From Phoronis australis (lineage: Eukaryota; Phoronida; Phoronidae): 64,000 bases of DNA. Positions 31,680 to 64,000 of the stretch are shown here, one piece after another (position 1 is the stretch's first letter; every line of letters begins with the position of its first letter). The position numbers were made by a program, and so were the translations under genes. The stretch covers positions 145,284 through 209,283 of the forward strand of contig NMRA01000076.1 of the NCBI GenBank assembly GCA_002633005.1. Direction: 5' to 3'. A model generated the notes under the pieces. It did not search any database, was not told where the DNA came from, and saw only the letters and a program-made list of their open reading frames with translations.

Positions 31680-33917
31680 TGCAAGTCAAATCTTGTATCA
31701 TTCATTGATGGTGTTGCTCATTCTTGTAAATTATGGTGAAATGCCTGTTGAAATATCAACCTGCTCGGTTTCATTTTATTTCCATGTTTGTGTTGACGAA
31801 GGATTTAAAATAATTTTAATATTTAAAAATTTTAGATCAGAATCTCTTATTGCTCTTGCTTATCCATTAATCTAATATTTCCCAGTATTATCTTGTTAGT
31901 AATAGGTTTTTGTTATTATATCTGAAACAAAGCAACAATTTAAACCTGCTGAATAGTCATGAAATAAAACCTAGGTGAGCTTCGCAAGGCGAGATCACAT
32001 GTGTCTGCGGTATCTAATCGTGTGTTGCGAGCAAACCACGTGACCTCGCTAGACTTCACTTGTGAGTTAAGAATTACTGTTGTAGCCACAGGACTGTCGC
32101 AGTCTTCAGGAAAGACTAATAAAGGAATGTAACTATGCACTCGGATTAAATTGCGCCAGAATGTTCTTTGAGTACTATATTTTGTACAAACTGAATTATG
32201 TCATCGATAAATAAACTAGAAGTTGGAAACGCAGAATAGCTCTTACTTTACATTGCGTACACACAAACTTATATCTACATGACAGCTGTACTGTACTCGA
32301 TTCAAATAAATAGGATTACCTCTATACAATAGCAGATAAATCACAAAAATTACAACTTAACAATAAATATTGTTCAAGTTAGATTATAACAATTGAATTT
32401 CTACAATTGAAACACATTCATGGCATAACCGTCAGGACAATGTCATTAAGTTGTTTATGTACACCTCAAATTGACCTCACATTGACCTTGATGTGATGGA
32501 ACTAACATGACGCACAGTGGGAATCCGACAACTTCTTTTATGGTACTCGCCAAGAGTAACCTGACAAAAGACCTCCCCAATCACCAATACAGCAAATTTC
32601 CCTTCATGTTAATAGGATATGACCTGTCACGCATTCTGGCACAATTTTAATAGGTGAAATAGCCGCGCCATACTGAACTTCACTAATCTTCCAGGCAACG
32701 ATCAGGTCTTTGATGGACATGCTTTCAGCGCCACCTACAGATCCCATTTAATGCAGATGGGAGGTTTCAACCTAATGATATAAAATAACATTTTACCACC
32801 TTTCTTGTTATTATAAATGCCAGCAAACTTCCACTGCTTTGCGGTGGGATGTACAAATGCCTTACAAAAAAGGCAAACCTTTTGAAATGTCAACGGATGA
32901 ATAAGGACTTCATGTTTCATACATTCGCCACTGCCGACAAAATCAGTGGCATCGGCTGATAAAGCGTGAGAATTTCAATCCTAGCCGGTGTCAAAAAGCT
33001 AAAATAAATTTGTGAACTTAAACTAATCAAACAATGAGAGGGACTGACAATGGAATTTATTCCTCTGTTTTTAAATTAATGAACCACTATGTAATAATTA
33101 AATTTCTGTCCATCAAATTTGAGCCAGGATCAATCGGAAGTCAATTTCGAGCTCTCGCTACTCTGGAGAGCGCCAGTATGAAAAGTCCCCTATTATTTCA
33201 GCTCTTCTTGCCATCCCAGTTGTGACGGGTGGCTACTATGACGATGAATTCTGCTTGCATTCAGCTATGGGGACAAGGTATTCAGGGTCAATCTGTCTGG
33301 TTACTTCTGGTGTGTTTGAGTGGGTTGCCCATGAATAGACTTTAAACTTGGGCGAGAATACGTAAAATTTTTACATAATGCTTGATGCGATACCCACAAG
33401 TCAACTGTTCACTATTTGTCGAAACAAATATAATATTAAACAATTTCAAATATCATACTACACATATAATGCAAGATCAAACAGTATTAGTCAGTAATCT
33501 CAACACCTGCTTTGTTAGTCGAAGTAATGTTTTATCCTAAATAAATAACAGTCATTGAATATGGCAATTTTTCGAAAACTTGTCCTCATTTTATGCACAA
33601 ACATATAAATGATCATTTCGTTCTTTGTGAACATGTCTATTGAACAGTTCATGTTGTACAAATGAACCTGTCTACATTGCTCATGTAGACAAAACATTTC
33701 CTATGCAACTCCAACACACATCCCAATTATTCCAACACAAAATGAAAACGAGAAATCAAATGCAAAAAATAACCTTTAGAAAAAATGCAATATTACACAA
33801 AGCACAGGCAAATCTGAGCAAATATGTGAATACACTGTACTGATACCCTTACGGTCCCCAGTACACTACCGTTGCCATAGGTACGCTACATGTCAACACC
33901 ACAGATAATCTAAGCGA
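31680..33917. other. Convergent intergenic region and KDM4 3' UTR
   Basis: Between the 3' ends of the SVWC-ShKT gene and KDM4. No protein-coding exon recognised; AT-rich. The KDM4 3' UTR occupies the upper part. Confidence 0.5.
33056..33061 (-). terminator. Possible KDM4 poly(A) signal
   Basis: TTTATT (AATAAA on the minus strand) about 860 bases after the KDM4 stop codon. Chosen by position only. Confidence 0.3.
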
Positions 33918-54284
<20,367 letters not shown>

Positions 54285-54354
54285 GGTTCTGTCTCAATCT
54301 GAAATAAATACATGAAGTCAGTAAACAAGTACAAAGTCATGCGCAGTTGCGCCA

Positions 54355-55110
54355 AACACAGGGTGTTCCAACGAGAAGGGCTAGTTTGGAAGTGGCTCCC
54401 CATGAGTGGGGCAAGTAGGGAGCAGACTCCAAATGAGGTAAAACTATGAATGTGACTCCCCATGAGAAGGCTAACTGGGGTAGTGGCTCCCTCATGTGAG
54501 CGGTTAGTAGGGCTAGAGACATGGGTCCCCATAAGAGGAGCTAGTAAAGATATAGCTCTCAACAGAGGGGCTAGTAGGGAGGTTGCTCCATCATGTGAGG
54601 GGCTAGGAGAGACAGAGACACGGCTCATGAGAGGAGCTAGTAAGGACATGGCTACTCCATAACAAGTGTTGTAGAGATGTGGTCCTCCTATTTGGCACTA
54701 GTAGGAACATGCCTCCCCCATGAGATGCTAGTATGACAGGGGCTCCCCATGAGAGACTCACCCATCAGAGGAGTAGGTAGGGACACGACTCCCCATCAGA
54801 AAGGTATATATTTTTGGAGAAGCTCTCCCATGAGGGATTAGAGAGATGTGGTTCCCCATGAAGGCTTGTATAGGAACGTGGCTCTCCCATGAGGATCTAG
54901 AAGGGATAAGGTTCTCTTAAGGGTCTAGTTGGAACGTGGCTCCCCAGTGAAAGGGGCAACTACTAGTCCCATAAGGGGCTAATAGGGAAGTGGTTCCCTT
55001 GAGGGGCTAGTAGGGACTAGATTCCTTCATAAGACTACTACTAACTAATAGGAACATGACACCCCCATGGTAGCAGACTTGGGCCACCTCATGAGAAAAC
55101 TAGTAAGACA
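54355..55110. repeat. About 35-bp degenerate minisatellite upstream of KDM4 exon 1
   Basis: Around twenty degenerate units with the consensus CATGAGAGGGGCTAGTAGGGA and GTGGCTCCC. Lies 50-800 bases upstream of the first coding exon, in the inferred 5' UTR intron or promoter. Confidence 0.85.
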
Positions 55111-58100
55111 ACACCTAAATAGTTGCAGGGGCAAAGGAAACATGAAATGTGTCAGAAGCCACATTTTGTTTTGACCTATTTCTACGATTGAAGGATTCTA
55201 GTGAACTTAGTTCCAAGGCACTAAACGTTTGGTAGCAATCACAAGCATATATAGACAGACAATCTCTCAGAAAAGGAAAAATCCTGTTTTGATTTCTTAT
55301 TGGCAAGCACCTTTCTAGTGAAAGTAACAAATCGAAAGAGTCAAATGAGGTTAACCTCTCTTGAAGCAGCTTTCAGTCTAATCACAAATGTGGAACTATT
55401 CAAACAGTAGAGCACATATTCAGATGTCTCATAAGTGAATGAGACTTTGCTAGACATTTTGTTTGGAAAATGTCGCCAAGACAAGTTTAAATCGATCAAG
55501 GACTCTTCAGGAAAAGAATTAGGCAAAAGCAAAACAAACCAACAATGCAACATGTCGCGGACAGAACCCAAGCGCAACCTTAACAAGGAAATACTAAAGC
55601 ACACAGAGCCTACGCTCGAACGAAGAGAGTATGACAAAATCAAAATTTTCTAACACACCGTGCTGCGAACAGACGAAAGCTTCCGGTATCCTGAGTGTAA
55701 AGAAATTTCCACAAACATCAACCACAAGCTGCAGATTACGGTGGTTTACGTGCAGCATTCGAGATGCTGACCTTTTCACCCGCCTTACGCGAGTTCATCC
55801 GCAGTGAAGTGCACTCATGCTGTAGAAATTCTTGTTAGTTATTTACTACTTTGCTGGTTAATGCGCCAGTCACTTCATAATATTCATTTATGAAAAGCAT
55901 TAATAAGCACTGCACCCAAATAACACTTGAACTGATGTATCAATAATCGCGCACTGATACTATTCCTAATTTCACTGTAGTAAAAACGACAGAACTATAT
56001 AACGCTAACAAAAGTTGTTGTTTGCAGGACCAGGTGACTTAGGTGCGGTGTTGGCAGTCTTTGTTTCCCATTTTTGTAATTTTTTACGATTTTTGTTCGT
56101 GTATTCGACAATTTTTGCAAAGTTTTAAAATATTTGTTCAATGCACTCCCCTTCGATTTTCCACAAGCTTCATCGATTTCCCTGAGCTGGTTCCCTGCGT
56201 GCCGAGGCGGCACATAGCCGCACGCAGGGAACCAGCGTGTTCAATCGACTACCACCGAAACATCCGGATTACCTCGGACATTTCCGTTACTTCAAATTGC
56301 GAAATTTTTGAGCTTATACCAAAGATTTTATAGTATCTTTGCTTATACGGAAAATATGAATGGTACCGAAACCAAAGAGACTGTGTATGATAACAGAATC
56401 GTAAACCTTGTAATAAAAAGGATTTTGTCGACTTATTGAGGGTGCAAAATGTGACAGGCACATGAAACAAGCCGAGATTAACAGAGAAAACATTTACACC
56501 AATGTCCTAACATTGATGTAAAAACTGTAAAGATTTAAACAATAAAACTGAAAAAATACATTAGGCACTGAAAAAGATTACTGAAGTAAGTTACCCATAC
56601 TGAAGAATTAGTAAAAAATAATCATTTTCTTCATCTATCACCACATTATTGAACACAGCTTTTTTACTTTAGCCTTGGAACAATATTGTACAAGGATCAG
56701 CGGTAATTTCATTTTGATACATAAGTTTATTGCCCAACAAACATACATGTAAAAAGGCTAGTCTGACGATGGGCACCTCAGATCTAGCATGTTAAGCAGT
56801 AATTACTGTATTATCATATTAAGTCAACATATAAGGAGTAACAAATCAACTGCGAAAGGACCGGGGACGGGGGAGTACTTTCGTGCACCTCATTTCCGAA
56901 ATGCGCACACTCACACTAGGCGCCGTTGCTATGATGAAACTGTTAATAATTAAGACGCATGTATACAATGACAATATCAACATAGGTAGTACATACTCAA
57001 ACATGTACCGATACGAAAATTATATTATCTAATGTATAACATTGCCACAACAATATGTACCAATTATCTAAATGACAATATAAAAAGAGTATCAACTGTT
57101 GATTTATGTGCATTTATTGGATAACAACTAAACACACGCTTGTAGAACTCTCCATTGATCCACGTTTGTGTCCGAGATATCTGTTACAATTGTCCATATA
57201 ATCGCGTGTAACTTCAGTTTTAAACTGTTATAAATAGGAGGTTTTTCTACCTTTCTTGTCTGGTAGATAAAGTGTATTAATGGTATTGCAAAGTCGTTTG
57301 TGATCCGGGGTAATTAGTTTCAGTTTGTGGTGCCATTCTCCGACGGCTACAGTGCCCGGTTGCATGATACAGTTCAAAATGGGGGTTCAACGTAAGTTCC
57401 CCAAATCTTTTGCGTATTTGTGTCATTCAATTTGCAGATGTAAATTCCTGATCATTTTTTCTTTCTTATAAGCTTCTCCCTGACTAATAACATTTTCTAA
57501 TGATATGCATAATTAATTTGTCTCAGTGCTAACACACTTTCACATTAAATTTCAAAGGGTTTAAGGGCAGGCATAGCAAAATATTGACTGGAAAATTACG
57601 TTGGACCCTCCCNCCCGCAAAGGTTGCTGGGGAAATTTTTGGAGTTCGGAATTGATTGCCCAGCATCACGTCAGTAAGGTTTTGAGCGATCAAACGAAAA
57701 GTTGTGTTCCAATCCGACTATCACTTGCAGATCGACTTGGTAGAGCGTGAAAGAACTATAACAACAATGCTTCATGTTCTGCTGGTGTAGAAAAAAGCGC
57801 ATTCCACCACAAACGAAAACTGATCGTTTCTAAAATGGGCGTAAAAGATTTTGTGAAATTGCCAGACTTAATCTGATTATTCATCTTCCAAACAGTGTCA
57901 TCAAATCTTTTTATCTTTTAAATTATTTAGGTTCCAATTTAATTTAAACTAAACCCTGCTTTAATTTCGGACTACGACAGAGCGCCCGTGCCAGTGTTTT
58001 TTTAACGCTGGTGGAAATAAAGGCAATCTTTCGCAAACAAGTTCCTTTTTGAATGCTAGGAATAGCTGCACGCCATATGTGCATTCCATAAACGATGAAA

Positions 58101-59533
58101 ACATGGTCACTCCATCAATACAAAAAAAACAGCAAATCAGTTGATATGAACAACGGCGTTTTAAAAAAAAAACATAACGTCTTCATCGTAGCAAACGAAA
58201 AAGTGGCTAACAAAACAGTCTAAAAGTTCAAATTATTGGATGTCTTCCGGCAGTGGAGGAGCTGACAATTTGGTCATGCATGGGTTAGGCCGTGCTCAAT
58301 GTCACATTGATAAAATGACACGCCGTGACAAGACAACTGGTCGAGTCCTGATCTCAAGCAATAACGAACGCTTCTCAAACTTATTTTTTCGAAATCGGGT
58401 GAGGAACAAGTTAGTACTAGATAAATTTAGTTGTAAGTGGTCTCGATAAAGCGTTTTTTATTTTCTATTATCATTTTTTTTGACGGAGGGCAGGTTTTTA
58501 TCCCCTTTAAGTAGTATTTTTAAATAGAGAGCTGGAAAGCGAAAAACACTCAGATTACATTATTCAAAGTGGTTCTGTGCCATTGAAAGAGAATACTCAA
58601 CCTGTTCACCAGACATTTTTACTGTTTGTTCGTAAAAATTTTGAATTGCTGTTAGTGTCAAAGTATTTTTCTTTTAGTTTCAAATTTCAAAAACGATCTG
58701 TCAACTGATCGTCACTTCGTCGATTTTTTGTCCCAAAAGGCAAAGCGCGTCTCCTTACTTGGTATGGCAAGGCATACATGTACATGTAGACGTAGCGCAT
58801 TTTACCTTTGATTTAAACGAAACCGTGGCGACTTCAAGCAGTAGCCAGTCCGATTATGAGCCAATTGATGCAAGCCCTAGCTGTTTAAAATTAGGTATGA
58901 AGTTATGGTAGTATTCAAATATATTCAAAATGCAGTCTTCGTTATTTTTTGAGGGGAACACTTGCTTCACTGGCTTGCTTTATACTGTGCTTTTGACTTC
59001 TGATTCGGAGTGCGATCACACATGATGATATACCGTTAATATCCATCTTGTCAGTCAGCTGTTTGTCGAATGACAGTGAGCGCATGCGCGCATTTATCAT
59101 TAGTGGGAGAGAGATTAGAAAAACTGTGGTAACTACATAGTTTTTCTTTAGCACGTATTTCAAAAATCGTGAATTTCGTTATTTTTCTGGAAATTTCCTC
59201 ACTGGAGAAAGTGAATACCTCTGCAGTAGACGTTGCGAGATGGTACTATAGTCAGGAATTGTTTAAAAGACATTTTGACAAGCTTTCGCATTCCATGCTT
59301 CTTAAATGCTTCTTATATCTCAGGTATATGCTCGTGTTTAGGCATATGTGCATATATCTGAACTAATCCATTTTCGAAAAAAGTTTACCCAAACGTTTTT
59401 CACCGAGGCCCACCCAAGTTTCGCTTGTATGCGGAGAGCGTCCTTTTTAGGTATATAGGCGCATGTTTTGCATAGATACTGCCACACGCATTGTCTTCGA
59501 CAACATCGTACAATTCGGGATTTGCAAAACATT
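55111..59533. other. KDM4 upstream region, no recognised gene
   Basis: KDM4 5' UTR exon(s) and promoter should lie in the lower part, but I cannot place them. A single N is at 57613. No open frame resembles a known family. Contains the 17-bp inverted repeat at 56186-56236. Confidence 0.45.
56186..56236. repeat. 17-bp perfect inverted repeat
   Basis: GCTGGTTCCCTGCGTGC (56186-56202) and its complement GCACGCAGGGAACCAGC (56220-56236) enclose a 17-nt loop. Locally CpG-rich compared with its AT-rich surroundings. Confidence 0.85.
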
Positions 59534-60787
59534 TTTATGATCGACATATGTCCCGAATAATAGATAAATGATACGTGCGTCGCAAGCTCGTTACCAGAGA
59601 TGAAAGGAGACTGATGTAGGCGATATAAGGTCATTTATTATGACTAGTACAATTACAATAAAATGAATACGGGTAAATAAGTATAATAGGTAATCTCTGG
59701 TAAGATGGGCAATAAAAAGCGCCGGCCACGTGGAAGTACGAAAGAATGACGAAAACTGGGAGGAAGAGGGTGGGAAAATTGAATGAGTTTTTGACGTACG
59801 ACAATGTGGCCGGAACAAAGTGAATTGAAAGCGAGGTTACAATAACAAAGTAAAACGCTCCTAAAGACACGTGACAATCATCAGCCTATAAGAGCCAAGA
59901 GCTGACCAAACTCGAGGCACGTGATAACAACAGACCAATGCGAAGGCTGGAAAAACGTCGTGTAGTCCTGCACAAGGGAATAATGGAATAGACCAAGATG
60001 AGGGGGAAAAGGAGTAAGGCGAGTCCATATGCTCACATAAATATATTTAACGAGTGAAATACCATTTATGATCGACATATGTCCCGAATAATAGATAAAT
60101 GATACGTGCGTCGCAAGCTCGTTACCAGAGATTAAAGGAGATTGATGTAGGAGATATAAGGTCATTTATTATGACTAGTACAATTACAATAAAATGAATA
60201 CAGGTAAATAAGTATGTATAACAGGTAATCTCTGGTAAGATGGGCAATAAAAAGCGCCGGCCACGTGGAAGTACGAGAGAATGACGAAAACTGGGAGGAA
60301 GAGGGTGGGAAAATTGAATGAGTTTTTGACGTACGACTATGTGGCCGGAACAAAGTGAATTGAAAGCGAGGTTACAATAACAAAGTAAAACGCCCCTAAA
60401 GACACGTGACAATCATCAGCCTATAAGAGCCAAGAGCTGACCAAACTCGAGGCACGTGATAACAACAGACCAATGCGAAGGCTGGAAAAACGTCGTGTAG
60501 TCCTGCACGAGGGAATAATGGAATAGACCAAGATGAGGGGGAAAAGGAGTAAGGCGAGTCCATATGCTCACATAAATATATTTAACGAGTGAAATACCAT
60601 TTATGATCGACATATGTCCCGAAAAATAGATAAATGATACGTGCGTCGCAAGCTCGTTACCAGAGATGAAAGGAGATTGATGTAGGAGATATAAGGTCAT
60701 TTATTATGACTAGTACAATTACAATAAAATGAATACAGGTAAATAAGTATAACAGGTAATCTCTGGTAAGATGGGCAATAAAAAGCG
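59534..60787 (-). repeat. Ngaro split direct repeats (B-A-B-A-B)
   Basis: Two full units of about 530-537 bp (59534-60063 and 60064-60600) and a 187-bp partial third (60601-60787), all starting TTATGATCGACATATGTCCC on the plus strand. Taking the partial unit as B, the order read on the minus strand is B1, A2, B2, A3, B3. One A-B unit more than the standard Ngaro 3' end. Copies differ at only a few sites. Open frames inside them are incidental. Confidence 0.85.
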
Positions 60788-61463
60788 CCACAGAGATGTT
60801 GTAAGACAGCTCATGCCCATCCGCAGGGACGCACGAAGGGAGAGAAATGGAAAGAAAAGGGGTGCAGGACTACTTACAAAGGCTGTCAGCCGGATACCCA
60901 ACCCTAACTCCGGGTGCCAACCGGAGGGGGAGGTACGATTTCCAGGGCTGGAACAGGTGCCGGTGTTGTCTCACCCCGTGTCATGGCGGAAAGAAAATAG
61001 ATAAATGAGGAAAAACAAGGGAGAAAAACGAACATACAAGAATACACGGACTGGTAAGCTAGAGGACGAAACGAGAGTACGAAAACTAAAAGGAAATGAG
61101 AGAAAAATATAAAAAATGAAGCTAAGGACAAATCAAAAATAGCTAACAGAGAATAACAAAATAGTTAATATAGAGAACTAAGGCTAACAATAATCGGATA
61201 TAAAGGTAGAGTAACAAGTTAAGAATAAATGAAACACAAAATATAGGCAAAGGTCGAACAAAATGGCTAACAAGGTAGAAGAAAATATAAAATACAAAAT
61301 AATCTACAAATGAGACGTACGAGATACGGAACGAAGGGGACGGAGGGGATGGGGAAGGGGCAGGCAAAGGGATGCTAGCGAGGGAGGTGCAGGCAATACT
61401 GACACCAATGGGAGGTAACGGGTGGCTGGCCTGGGGAAGGGAGGGACAAGAGGAAGGGGGAAA
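60788..61463 (-). other. Ngaro non-coding spacer
   Basis: Between the recombinase stop and the first direct repeat. Purine-rich on the plus strand. No open frame of note; presumably the element's untranslated region. Confidence 0.55.
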
Positions 61464-62429
61464 TTAGGGACGAGGTGGGGGGAAAACTGACATGCGGATG
61501 TAACCCTTGACGGCGTCGGACTTCCAGCGGCCCATGCGTTGGATGACGGGCTCCGGGAGGCCGCGAGCTGCGGCAGAGGTGGCGGCTCCGATGCGGAAAC
61601 TGTGAGACTTGTAGAAGGAGGGGTCAAGGGAGGCAGAGGTTATAACCGCATTGAGCTGGTGGGTAAAGAAGGAACGTGTGACGGGGGAGGAGTCGGCGAG
61701 GAGGAAAAGGGGGCCGGACGAACGGGGGGATAAGGACAGGTAGGTCCGGAGGTGGGCAACAGGACAGTAGGGAGAGGGAGAGGAAGGGATGTGAAGGGTA
61801 ACAGGGGCGGAATGGTGGTGTTTGAAATTGGAGATGGTGACAGTCATGTAGGGGGGTTGAGAGGGTGGGGAGAAAAATTGGACGGAGGAGCGTTGGAGTG
61901 TGAGAGAGGGATCGGAGGAAAGGGAAGGGAGGGTAAATTCGCCGATGCGGAGGAAGGCGTGGAACGCAAGGAGGAACATGGCCTTTAAGAGGGCGATGGT
62001 GAAGGGATTGGGAATGCACGAAGGGATAGAGTCGATGAGGGAGGTGAGTATCTCATAGGTGATGGGGAGGCGGGTGTCGGAGGAGGGACGTGATTTGGAA
62101 ACTCCGCGAAGGAGTCGACGACTGTAGAAGGAAGAGGTAGGGTCAGGGAGGGAGTCGAGCTTATGGACGAAACTGAGAGCCGAAATATAGGAATGTATGG
62201 TGGCGGAGGAGAAACCAGAGGAGTAGAGATGGGCGATGTAGGAAGACAGAGTGGGAGAGGACACGGGAAAGGCGGGTCGGAGGGGGGAGTGGGTGGAGTG
62301 GAAGGAGGTGAAATGGTGGACAATGCGGGAGTAAGCGCGAAGAGTAGCGGGTGCGAGGGATGAGGAGAGCAGGTGGTCTAGAATGTGAGGAGGGCCGGAG
62401 GGATGGGAGTAGGAGTCCGGTCGAGCCAC
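61464..62429 (-). CDS. Tyrosine recombinase of Ngaro/DIRS-like element
   Basis: 321 aa from ATG at 62429. The N-terminal SAM-like core-binding part is about residues 15-115 (TLRAYSRIVHHFTSF, SYISALSFVHKL). The catalytic domain has the first Arg in FHAFLRIGEF, the H-x-x-R in KSHSFRIGAATSAAARG, the Trp/His position in MGRWKS and the nucleophilic Tyr in GYIRM. All four signature positions (R, H-x-x-R, W, Y) are present. In these retrotransposons the enzyme integrates circular cDNA. The start overlaps the end of the RNase H frame. Proline- and serine-rich, reflecting GC-rich codons. Confidence 0.9.
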   Translation of the reverse strand: MARPDSYSHPSGPPHILDHLLSSSLAPATLRAYSRIVHHFTSFHSTHSPLRPAFPVSSPTLSSYIAHLYSSGFSSATIHSYISALSFVHKLDSLPDPTSSFYSRRLLRGVSKSRPSSDTRLPITYEILTSLIDSIPSCIPNPFTIALLKAMFLLAFHAFLRIGEFTLPSLSSDPSLTLQRSSVQFFSPPSQPPYMTVTISNFKHHHSAPVTLHIPSSPSPYCPVAHLRTYLSLSPRSSGPLFLLADSSPVTRSFFTHQLNAVITSASLDPSFYKSHSFRIGAATSAAARGLPEPVIQRMGRWKSDAVKGYIRMSVFPPPRP

Positions 62430-62665
62430 GGAGCCAAAGAGAAGGCGTCCTGAAATTGAAAACGAGAGAGCCTATCAGCGACAAAGTTGGAGGAACCGGG
62501 AACATGTTTAGCACGAACAAAGATGTTGAGGAGAAGACACGAGACGACGAGACGGCGGACAAGACGCATAATGTCCCTGTTGACAGAAGAAGATTTGTTG
62601 ATAATCTCGACCACGGCGGAATTGTCACACATGAAAAGGAGGCGGTGGTTGGAGAGCTTGTGACC
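62378..62665 (-). pseudogene. RNase H C-terminal fragment of Ngaro polyprotein
   Basis: Contains HRLLFMCDNSAVVEIINKSS and then ARKHVPGSSN-type sequence (as RAKHVPGSSNFVADRLSRFQ), the conserved end of DIRS/Ngaro RNase H. C-D-N-S-A-V-V includes a catalytic Asp. The frame ends PPALLTF at 62378 and is cut upstream, so it is not functional. Confidence 0.85.
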
Positions 62666-62679
62666 CCGCGATTTTGTTT

Positions 62680-64000
62680 AACTATTAGATTATTACTTAC
62701 ATTGGACATTCTGTTAGACACACTTTTGAAGTTTTTGAAAGTACTGGTAGACAGGTACGATGGTAGTTTTAACAGCAACCTGCTCAGTGAGTGACTAACA
62801 GCGTCGTGAAAGAATGTAAATTTGGTTTTCATATCTGCAACAGATGAGTACTTTAGTTGAACTTCATAAATAAGCAATATTGTTTAACATGTAAGTTGTG
62901 ACCATCAGGTCTTCGGACTATCGGCCCTTCGTGCACTGTTGCCTAGGAAAATTCATGTCGGACTCTCGGTCTTTCCGACCAATGACCATTCGGACTACAA
63001 AACCGACTCCCAACTAGTTTTTGTTCTTGTGTGCGCTAAATGGTACAAAACGATCTCAAAGTAGTGCTTTGATCCTGAAGACATTCAGCTTATTTAAGAA
63101 TGTGTCGTCTCAGTGCTGTTTGTACGCCATTCCCACACGGTGAACTCCGAATTATTTCCCATATTGATTTGTGTAGCCGGTGGCACTAGCATAGCGAATG
63201 ATTTACAAGCTGCTTAAAGCAATAAGGTCCAAAGCCACGCTTAGGGTGGTTGCAGCTGTCCAAAACACTGCAGAAAATCGAGTGGGTCAGGTTTGACCAA
63301 TTTTGTGGGCTAAATAGGATGTGGTTGCCACGAATAATATTCTGTTGTTCCTTGAAGTTGTTTTGTCAGCAAATTAGGCCTAAGTCAAGAAATTTGAACT
63401 CGGCTCTTAATTATCTACCTACATACGGAAGTCCCGGCACTTTCAGAGCACATCCTTGTTCGGTGGGGAATTTTTTGCGCGAAAACAGGTACTCTTCAGA
63501 CAAGTGGAAATTGAAAAAAACTTGGTTGGTAATAGCATATTTTAATATATGTTTTTGGAGTCTATATTGTAATAGCGCTTGGATTCTTGTTTTCTGTCTT
63601 GCACCAAGGCAATCGTGAATTTGTGATTTACCTACAAAATGTCCAAAATCGCAATTTTTGGTCATTTCTTTGGCTTCTCAAATTTTTTTTCCGGAGGATG
63701 TAGCAAAGCAAAAAGACATAAATTTGTTGAATTTCCTTATCTTTGAGAAACCTCATCGAATGTGCTTTCTGTAAGTTTGCCTTTTTTCCGGTGTATTGAG
63801 ATATGGTGTAAACAAAGGCTTTTCTTGACCTAGATCAGTGGTGACGTCAAAATCAGTCACTCGAACTGTGGTCCTGGCCCTAAGGTGCAATACACCGTAA
63901 TGATGATAGAAATTAGTAAATCATGTCACCAGTGGATGTGGTTGTGTTTTCTTGTATTTCATCATGCCTATACTGCTTTCCAGCATCTGTTTTAGAGCTT
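62680..64000. other. No recognised feature
   Basis: Sequence beyond the truncated Ngaro element. AT-rich, with no recognisable exon, repeat or RNA gene. Confidence 0.5.

Larger units (their letters stand above)
59534..62670 (-). mobile_element. Ngaro/DIRS-like tyrosine-recombinase retrotransposon, 5'-truncated
   Basis: Read on the minus strand: the end of an RNase H domain, an overlapping tyrosine recombinase ORF, a non-coding spacer, then direct repeats. This order (RT-RNase H, YR, split direct repeats) is that of Ngaro-type elements. No RT core, gag-like or 5' A1 repeat is present. The homology stops near 62670, where an in-frame stop appears. The ORF region is clearly more GC-rich than the flanks. 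The intact recombinase frame suggests a fairly recent insertion. Confidence 0.85.

Noticed and set aside
55995-56213. 72-codon minus-strand frame with basic C-terminus
   Set aside because: Passes through a palindrome, no recognised domain, no splice-linked exon.
59591-60700. Repeated 75-98-codon frames in the direct repeats
   Set aside because: They recur only because the non-coding Ngaro repeats recur; no domain and not conserved as protein.
62161-62877. 238-codon minus-strand frame
   Set aside because: Alternative frame of the GC-rich Ngaro recombinase region, rich in S/P/L, no domain.

Overview
The window is a piece of an animal nuclear genome. Genes are split into many short exons with GT-AG introns, the base composition is AT-leaning, and there are assembly gaps and dispersed transposon remnants. 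I see no bacterial features. The gene set (KDM4, RCHY1, a CTR copper transporter, a secreted SVWC-ShKT protein) together with an Ngaro/DIRS-type retrotransposon, a LINE and abundant minisatellites suggests a highly polymorphic marine invertebrate. Amphioxus or another invertebrate deuterostome is plausible, but the sequence alone does not fix the species.

Layout. 1-6475: apparently intergenic, with an assembly gap at 3122-3391. 6479-7395: 3' end of a decayed LINE on the minus strand. 7959-13221 (+): SLC31/CTR-family copper transporter, three coding exons, 158 aa. 14963-24089 (-): complete RCHY1 (Pirh2) RING-H2 ubiquitin ligase, nine coding exons including a 30-nt micro-exon, 297 aa. These two genes converge and their poly(A) signals are about 90 bp apart. 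24090-27151: divergent intergenic region with an 893-N gap and several perfect palindromes. 27163-30884 (+): small secreted protein with one SVWC and one ShKT domain, five coding exons, 170 aa. 33918-54284 (-): KDM4 JmjC histone demethylase, seventeen coding exons, about 1702 aa, with all catalytic residues present and an unusually large 2.8-kb linker exon. 54300-59530: minisatellite, then no recognised gene. 59534-62670 (-): 3' part of an Ngaro/DIRS-like tyrosine-recombinase retrotransposon with its split direct repeats. 62680-64000: nothing recognised.

The genes are unrelated housekeeping or secreted functions (copper transport, ubiquitination, chromatin demethylation, extracellular protein); I see no operon-like or pathway relationship. 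Every exon junction listed was checked for a GT/AG pair and matching phase, and each complete coding sequence sums to a multiple of three.

The most notable anomaly is a 2-kb tandem duplication inside KDM4 (38399-40460 and 40462-42481), joined by a single N. It repeats the three exons of the first PHD finger and differs in those exons only at silent sites. It is most simply two alleles assembled side by side, although the cassette is phase-symmetric and a real duplication could be read in frame. Other points of interest are two minisatellites lying close to KDM4 3' splice sites, competing last-exon acceptors that decide whether the ShKT domain keeps its sixth cysteine, an Ngaro 3' end with an extra repeat unit, and several unnamed repeat families with copies across the window.
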